From the NCBI GenBank assembly GCA_030698935.1, contig JAUYLR010000111.1, forward strand, positions 1 to 7,422: a DNA stretch of 7,422 nucleotides, read 5' to 3'. The translations under genes were made by a program, and so were the position numbers. The notes under the pieces were generated by a model, which saw only the letters and a list, made by a program, of their open reading frames with translations, was not told where the DNA came from and did no database searches. Positions 4,596 to 7,422 of the stretch are shown in pieces. Every line of letters starts with the position of its first letter. Positions within the stretch are counted from its first letter, which is position 1. Source of the DNA: a bacterium. GTDB taxonomy: Bacteria; Patescibacteriota; Minisyncoccia; Phycocordibacterales; UBA2100.

Positions 4596-5924
4596 TTATT
4601 GCTCAACAATCTGCTCTGCAACTTTGTATATATCCCCCGCTCCCATCGTGATGATGAGAGTGTCATCCTTTTCCTTAAGAAGCGCACTGCGGATTTCATT
4701 GAATGAATCGAGGGCGTGAGCATTTCCACCGTGCTTGACGACAGTTTGTGCAAGTGCGCTATTGGTAACACCGGGAATTGGCTCTTCGCGCGCTGGGTAA
4801 ATGGGCGCAACAATGACCTCATCGGCGCGGGCTAGCGACTGGCCAAATCCTTTCATTAAATCCCGCGTTCGTGAATAGAGATGCGCGTGGAATGCGACAA
4901 CGATTTTTTTGCCGGGAAATTTCTCACGCACCGCGTGCAGAGTTTTTTCTATCGCTGTCGGATGGTGCGCGTAGTCGTCATAGACCTGTGCGCCATTTGG
5001 CGTCTCGCCTTTGTATTCAAATCTCCGCCATGAGCCCCTAAAATTCCTTAGGGCCTCATCAATCACTTCCTCAGAAATACCTGCCCCATAGGCAGCTTGC
5101 TGTCCTTCGGGGTCGGGAAATGCGGCGCGCGCTGCGGCTTTTGCGGCGCGCGCATTTTCACGATTAAATTCTCCTAGCAACTTGAGCGTCGGCACTGACT
5201 CTTTCGTATAGTCAACTGTGAGCGCTGTTACGCCTCGTAAGACAGTGCTCATATTTGCGCCGTTCGGGTCCGCAACAACCACACCGTGTTTGGGAACCGC
5301 GCGCGCGGCCTTGTTAAAGGACTTGAGCATATTTTCGAGCGTCGGAAAGTAATCGGTGTGGTCCCATTCTGCATTTGTAATTACGAGCACTTCTGGAGAA
5401 AGTTTCAGCATGTGATCTTTGTATTCGCACGCTTCAACGACAAGGAGGTCATCGCGCCCCTCCAAATAGTTAGAACCAAAATCCGAAACGATGGAACCAA
5501 CGATGGCGCTTGGATTTTTTCCCGCGTGTTTCAATATTGCCGCCAACATTCCGGTAGTCGTAGTTTTGCCGTGAGTGCCGGCAACAGCGACAGTGCGCGA
5601 GCTTTTTGTAATCTCGCCAAGCGCCTCAAAATAGGACATCTCCGGTATTTTCATTTCTTTCGCACGCATGCGCTCCGGGTTATCCGGCCACACGGCATCG
5701 CTGTATATGAGAAGTTCTGCGTCTGCAGGTATCAAACACCTATCGTGGCCAATGGAAACAGAAATGCCTTTCTCGGCGAGCAGTTTTGTCGTTGGCGATT
5801 CTTCCCTGTCCGACCCGCTCACCCGCTTCCCCTGATGCAGGAAAAGCTGTGCCAAGGCTGACATTCCTATCCCCCCTATTCCGACCATATAAATATTTTG
5901 AGGAATCATATTCCCGTTAAGCAT
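4596..5924 (-). CDS. murC: MurC: UDP-N-acetylmuramate--L-alanine ligase
   Basis: This 442-residue cytosolic ligase adds L-alanine to UDP-MurNAc with ATP, the first peptide step of peptidoglycan synthesis. The N-terminal Rossmann domain has GIGGIGM at 15-21. The central ATPase domain has the P-loop GTHGKTTTT at 116-124, EACEYKDHML at 164-173 and NAEWDHTDYF at 184-193. The C-terminal domain has FRGSWRRFE (295-303), DDYAHHPTAIE (316-326) and IYPAREEPIPGVT (375-387). EACEY, in place of the EADES of proteobacterial MurC, recalls the MurC of Firmicutes. It is complete at normal length. The start could be the ATG at 5924 or the ATG at 5909 (residue 6), neither with a clear Shine-Dalgarno; the glycine loop is kept in both cases. 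It is separated from murD by a plus-strand gene, so it needs its own promoter. Confidence 0.96.
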   Translation of the reverse strand: MLNGNMIPQNIYMVGIGGIGMSALAQLFLHQGKRVSGSDREESPTTKLLAEKGISVSIGHDRCLIPADAELLIYSDAVWPDNPERMRAKEMKIPEMSYFEALGEITKSSRTVAVAGTHGKTTTTGMLAAILKHAGKNPSAIVGSIVSDFGSNYLEGRDDLLVVEACEYKDHMLKLSPEVLVITNAEWDHTDYFPTLENMLKSFNKAARAVPKHGVVVADPNGANMSTVLRGVTALTVDYTKESVPTLKLLGEFNRENARAAKAAARAAFPDPEGQQAAYGAGISEEVIDEALRNFRGSWRRFEYKGETPNGAQVYDDYAHHPTAIEKTLHAVREKFPGKKIVVAFHAHLYSRTRDLMKGFGQSLARADEVIVAPIYPAREEPIPGVTNSALAQTVVKHGGNAHALDSFNEIRSALLKEKDDTLIITMGAGDIYKVAEQIVEQ

Positions 5925-5937
5925 ATCATTTTGTCAC

Positions 5938-5944
5938 ATACTAT
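5938..5944. promoter_or_regulatory. Possible overlapping divergent -10 elements (murC / 91-aa gene)
   Basis: The plus strand reads TACTAT at 5939-5944 and the minus strand TAGTAT at 5938-5943, each 4 of 6 to TATAAT, in the only intergenic space between the two divergent genes (5925-5975). If used, the murC leader would be very short (about 7 bases) and that of the 91-residue gene about 25. No good -35 is seen in either direction, so this is a weak call. Confidence 0.25.
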
Positions 5945-5975
5945 CGCTCTCGCCAGAAAGGTCTACAATGACACC

Positions 5976-6251
5976 GTGAAAGATTCACGCAAAAAGACAA
6001 AGTTTAATTTTGAAGAGCTGAAAACAGCTGCGACGAGCGAGAACGCAACGTTGCGGAAGAAAGTATTTGAAGAATACTTTGAACAGTTTGAAGAATTCCC
6101 CTCATACCTCTTTGATAACGAGGGCAGTATTGACAGCAAGCTTGCTAAAACTATTTCTGACATAGAAAACGACCCCGATACGTCGGCACGGATGCGCAAA
6201 GGGATTGCGCAGATGCTCAATAGGCTCCCGTCACGAAATGAGACTGCCTGA
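5976..6251 (+). CDS. Hypothetical 91-residue charged protein between murC and murD
   Basis: I do not recognise this family. From the GTG at 5976 it encodes 91 residues, hydrophilic and rich in Lys, Glu and Asp, with no signal peptide, membrane segment or cysteine. It looks largely helical: KFNFEELKTAATSEN, then LRKKVFEEYFEQFEEF, then a C-terminal KGIAQMLNRLP. The composition is protein-like, unlike the Ser/Phe-rich antisense frame, which favours this strand. The frame is open upstream to a TTG at 5898, but that would overlap murC and has no ribosome site. AAAGG (5957-5961) is better spaced for an ATG at 5968 that encodes only M-T-P and ends in a TGA overlapping the GTG (GTGA), so translation may be coupled from that mini-ORF. 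It converges on murD with one base between the stop codons. Confidence 0.65.
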   Translation: MKDSRKKTKFNFEELKTAATSENATLRKKVFEEYFEQFEEFPSYLFDNEGSIDSKLAKTISDIENDPDTSARMRKGIAQMLNRLPSRNETA

Positions 6252-6252
6252 A

Positions 6253-7422
6253 CTACGCGCGCAGGCCATGTTCGCGCACAAGTTTCATAAATTGCTCGCC
6301 GCGGTCAAATTCATTCTTGAAATATTTGCCGAACGAAGTGAACGCGGGGCTGAACAAAATCGTTTCGCCGGAAACAGCGACAGATAGCGCGCGCTTAACG
6401 GTTGCCGGCAATCCCTCTTCCTCATATATATCAACACCCTCGGTGGAAAGCGCAAAAACCTCGTCTCGGATGCGTTCTGTTCCGCGCTCTTTAAAGAGAA
6501 CAACCTTTGAGCACCATTTCGGAATTTCTGCAATCAGTTCTGACATATCAAGATTCTTGTCGTCGCCCCCCATAATCAAGACAATTCTCCGCTTCTGATT
6601 GTCTCCGATGGCCTGCAGAGCGGCAATCGTCGCTTCAGGGATTGTCGCGATAGTGTCGTTGTATACGCTCACTCCTCCCACAGTCCCGACAAGTTGAAGC
6701 CGACCCTCCAGGCCGGGAAATGACTCAAGGCCGCTCCGAATTTCAGGTTCCGAAAGGCCGAGAGCGCGTAACGCTGCGGCCGCGAGCGACGCATTTTCGC
6801 GATTGTGCTCGCCGGGGATTCGGAGCTTCCAATCAGGCGCAAGCGCGTCCGGAATTAACGGCTCACACGGGGTGTGAGCCGTTAGGAAGCGAGGTTTTAA
6901 GCCCTTTCCCAAGACCAGCGTATCCTTCTCGTTCTGGTACTTGAAGATATTCTCCTTATCTCCGAAGTACTCGTCCATACTCTTGTAGTAATCCTGATGG
7001 TCCGGCATGAGATTCGTAAAGACGGAAATATGCGGACTGATTTTCAAATCCCCGAACCCCTGCAATTGCCATGAATCAAGCTCAAGCACGCACACATCGC
7101 CCCTTCTCACATCCGGCAACATCGCGAGCGTGGACACTCCGCGCACATTCCCGCCAAGAAGCGCGTGTCTTCCGGCCTGTTGCAGACAATGGTAAATCAT
7201 GTGCGTGACGGTGGACTTCCCGCGGGTACCCGTTACACCGACAATAATCGCACCCGCTGCAACGGCATATTTCGCAAACAGCGCCGTGGACATAACCACT
7301 TCAACGCCGGCCTTTCGCGCCGCCGCGATATACGGAGAGTTTAGTGGAGTTTTCGCGCCTTTAATAACGAGGTCGCAGGTAATAAAATCTTCTCTCTCGT
7401 GCCCGCCCAGTCTGAAAGATAT
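6253..7422 (-). CDS. murD: MurD: UDP-N-acetylmuramoylalanine--D-glutamate ligase (N-terminus off window)
   Basis: The frame is open to the window edge, giving 390 residues; about 50-60 N-terminal residues are probably missing. MurD adds D-glutamate to UDP-MurNAc-L-alanine with ATP in the cytosol, the step after MurC. The visible N-terminal domain ends with DLVIKGAKTPLNSPYI and ARKAGVEVV. The central domain has the P-loop GTRGKST (65-71), ELDSWQLQ (114-121), NLMPDHQDYY (137-146) and PGEHNRENAS. The C-terminal domain has YNDTIATIPEA (254-264), GGDDKNLD and LFSPAFTSFGKYFKNEFDRGEQF. A GTG at 7299 is an internal codon, not the start. Codons for residues 180-189 (LTAHTPCEPL) are formed by a perfect 13-bp palindrome. 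The strand and neighbours suggest a remnant of a mur cluster interrupted by an opposite-strand gene. Confidence 0.95.
   Translation of the reverse strand: MSFRLGGHEREDFITCDLVIKGAKTPLNSPYIAAARKAGVEVVMSTALFAKYAVAAGAIIVGVTGTRGKSTVTHMIYHCLQQAGRHALLGGNVRGVSTLAMLPDVRRGDVCVLELDSWQLQGFGDLKISPHISVFTNLMPDHQDYYKSMDEYFGDKENIFKYQNEKDTLVLGKGLKPRFLTAHTPCEPLIPDALAPDWKLRIPGEHNRENASLAAAALRALGLSEPEIRSGLESFPGLEGRLQLVGTVGGVSVYNDTIATIPEATIAALQAIGDNQKRRIVLIMGGDDKNLDMSELIAEIPKWCSKVVLFKERGTERIRDEVFALSTEGVDIYEEEGLPATVKRALSVAVSGETILFSPAFTSFGKYFKNEFDRGEQFMKLVREHGLRA
6856..6884. repeat. Perfect 13-bp palindrome inside murD
   Basis: TAACGGCTCACAC (6856-6868) and GTGTGAGCCGTTA (6872-6884) are exact inverse copies with a 3-base loop. 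The unit is read through in frame as LTAHTPCEPL, in the central-domain stretch just before PDWKLRIPGEHNREN, a place where ligases of this family vary in length. The TAACGG/CCGTTA ends match those of the junction unit at 2868-2996. It resembles palindromic elements that insert in coding sequence, such as those of Rickettsia. Confidence 0.75.

Noticed and set aside
4370..4651. Plus-strand open frame of 93 codons across the riboswitch
   Set aside because: It is antisense to the FMN aptamer, the rib promoter and the murC terminator; its translation has no protein-like pattern.
5286..5861. Plus-strand open frame of 191 codons opposite murC
   Set aside because: It is antisense to the conserved MurC core; the Phe/Arg/His-rich composition is typical of a shadow.
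5963..6220. Minus-strand open frame of 85 codons between murC and murD
   Set aside because: Ser/Phe-rich shadow of the better plus-strand gene; the opposite frame has a more natural charged composition.

Overview
This window most likely comes from a Patescibacteria/CPR-type bacterium (tentative, about 50-60% from sequence feel alone). The grounds are a 94-residue winged-helix regulator of a kind common there, very compact genes with weak or absent Shine-Dalgarno sites, and many short palindromic hairpins, some of the 'TTCGCYAA..GCTAYGG' style. All complete genes end in ordinary stops and TGA is used as a stop (ribD, ribH, ribE), so a UGA-as-glycine code is excluded.

Almost everything is on the minus strand, so the window reads from right to left. 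At the right edge is the 3' part of murD (6253-7422, N-terminus off the window). A 91-residue plus-strand gene of unknown function (5976-6251) follows, converging on murD. Next come murC (4596-5924) and its palindromic terminator (4562-4593).

A rib transcription unit follows: a TATAAT promoter (4514-4519), an FMN riboswitch (4285-4507) that starts almost at the predicted +1, an intrinsic terminator (4226-4252), a 200-nt repeat-rich leader, then ribE, ribH, ribBA and ribD. Together these enzymes cover GTP plus ribulose-5-phosphate to riboflavin, except for the dephosphorylation step, which has no gene here. FMN binding should favour the terminator; a 9-bp antiterminator between the aptamer core and the terminator's 5' arm can be drawn.

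Downstream of ribD is the small regulator gene (131-415), bracketed by two copies of a 24-bp direct repeat (105-128, 441-464). At the left edge are the first 18 nt of a tRNA gene (1-18) with an extended -10 promoter.

The most interesting signal is not a gene. Several small palindromic elements have settled in functional sequence. Two related hairpin units sit in the L2 and L3 loops of the FMN aptamer, and a further hairpin is nested in the apex of the L2 unit. A perfect 13-bp palindrome lies in frame in murD. A 129-bp unit with 15-bp terminal inverted repeats covers the ribH-ribBA junction and encodes the N-terminal extension of RibBA. A 113-bp unit with 20-bp inverted ends lies in the ribE leader. 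Many of these arms share the core TAACGG/CCGTTA.
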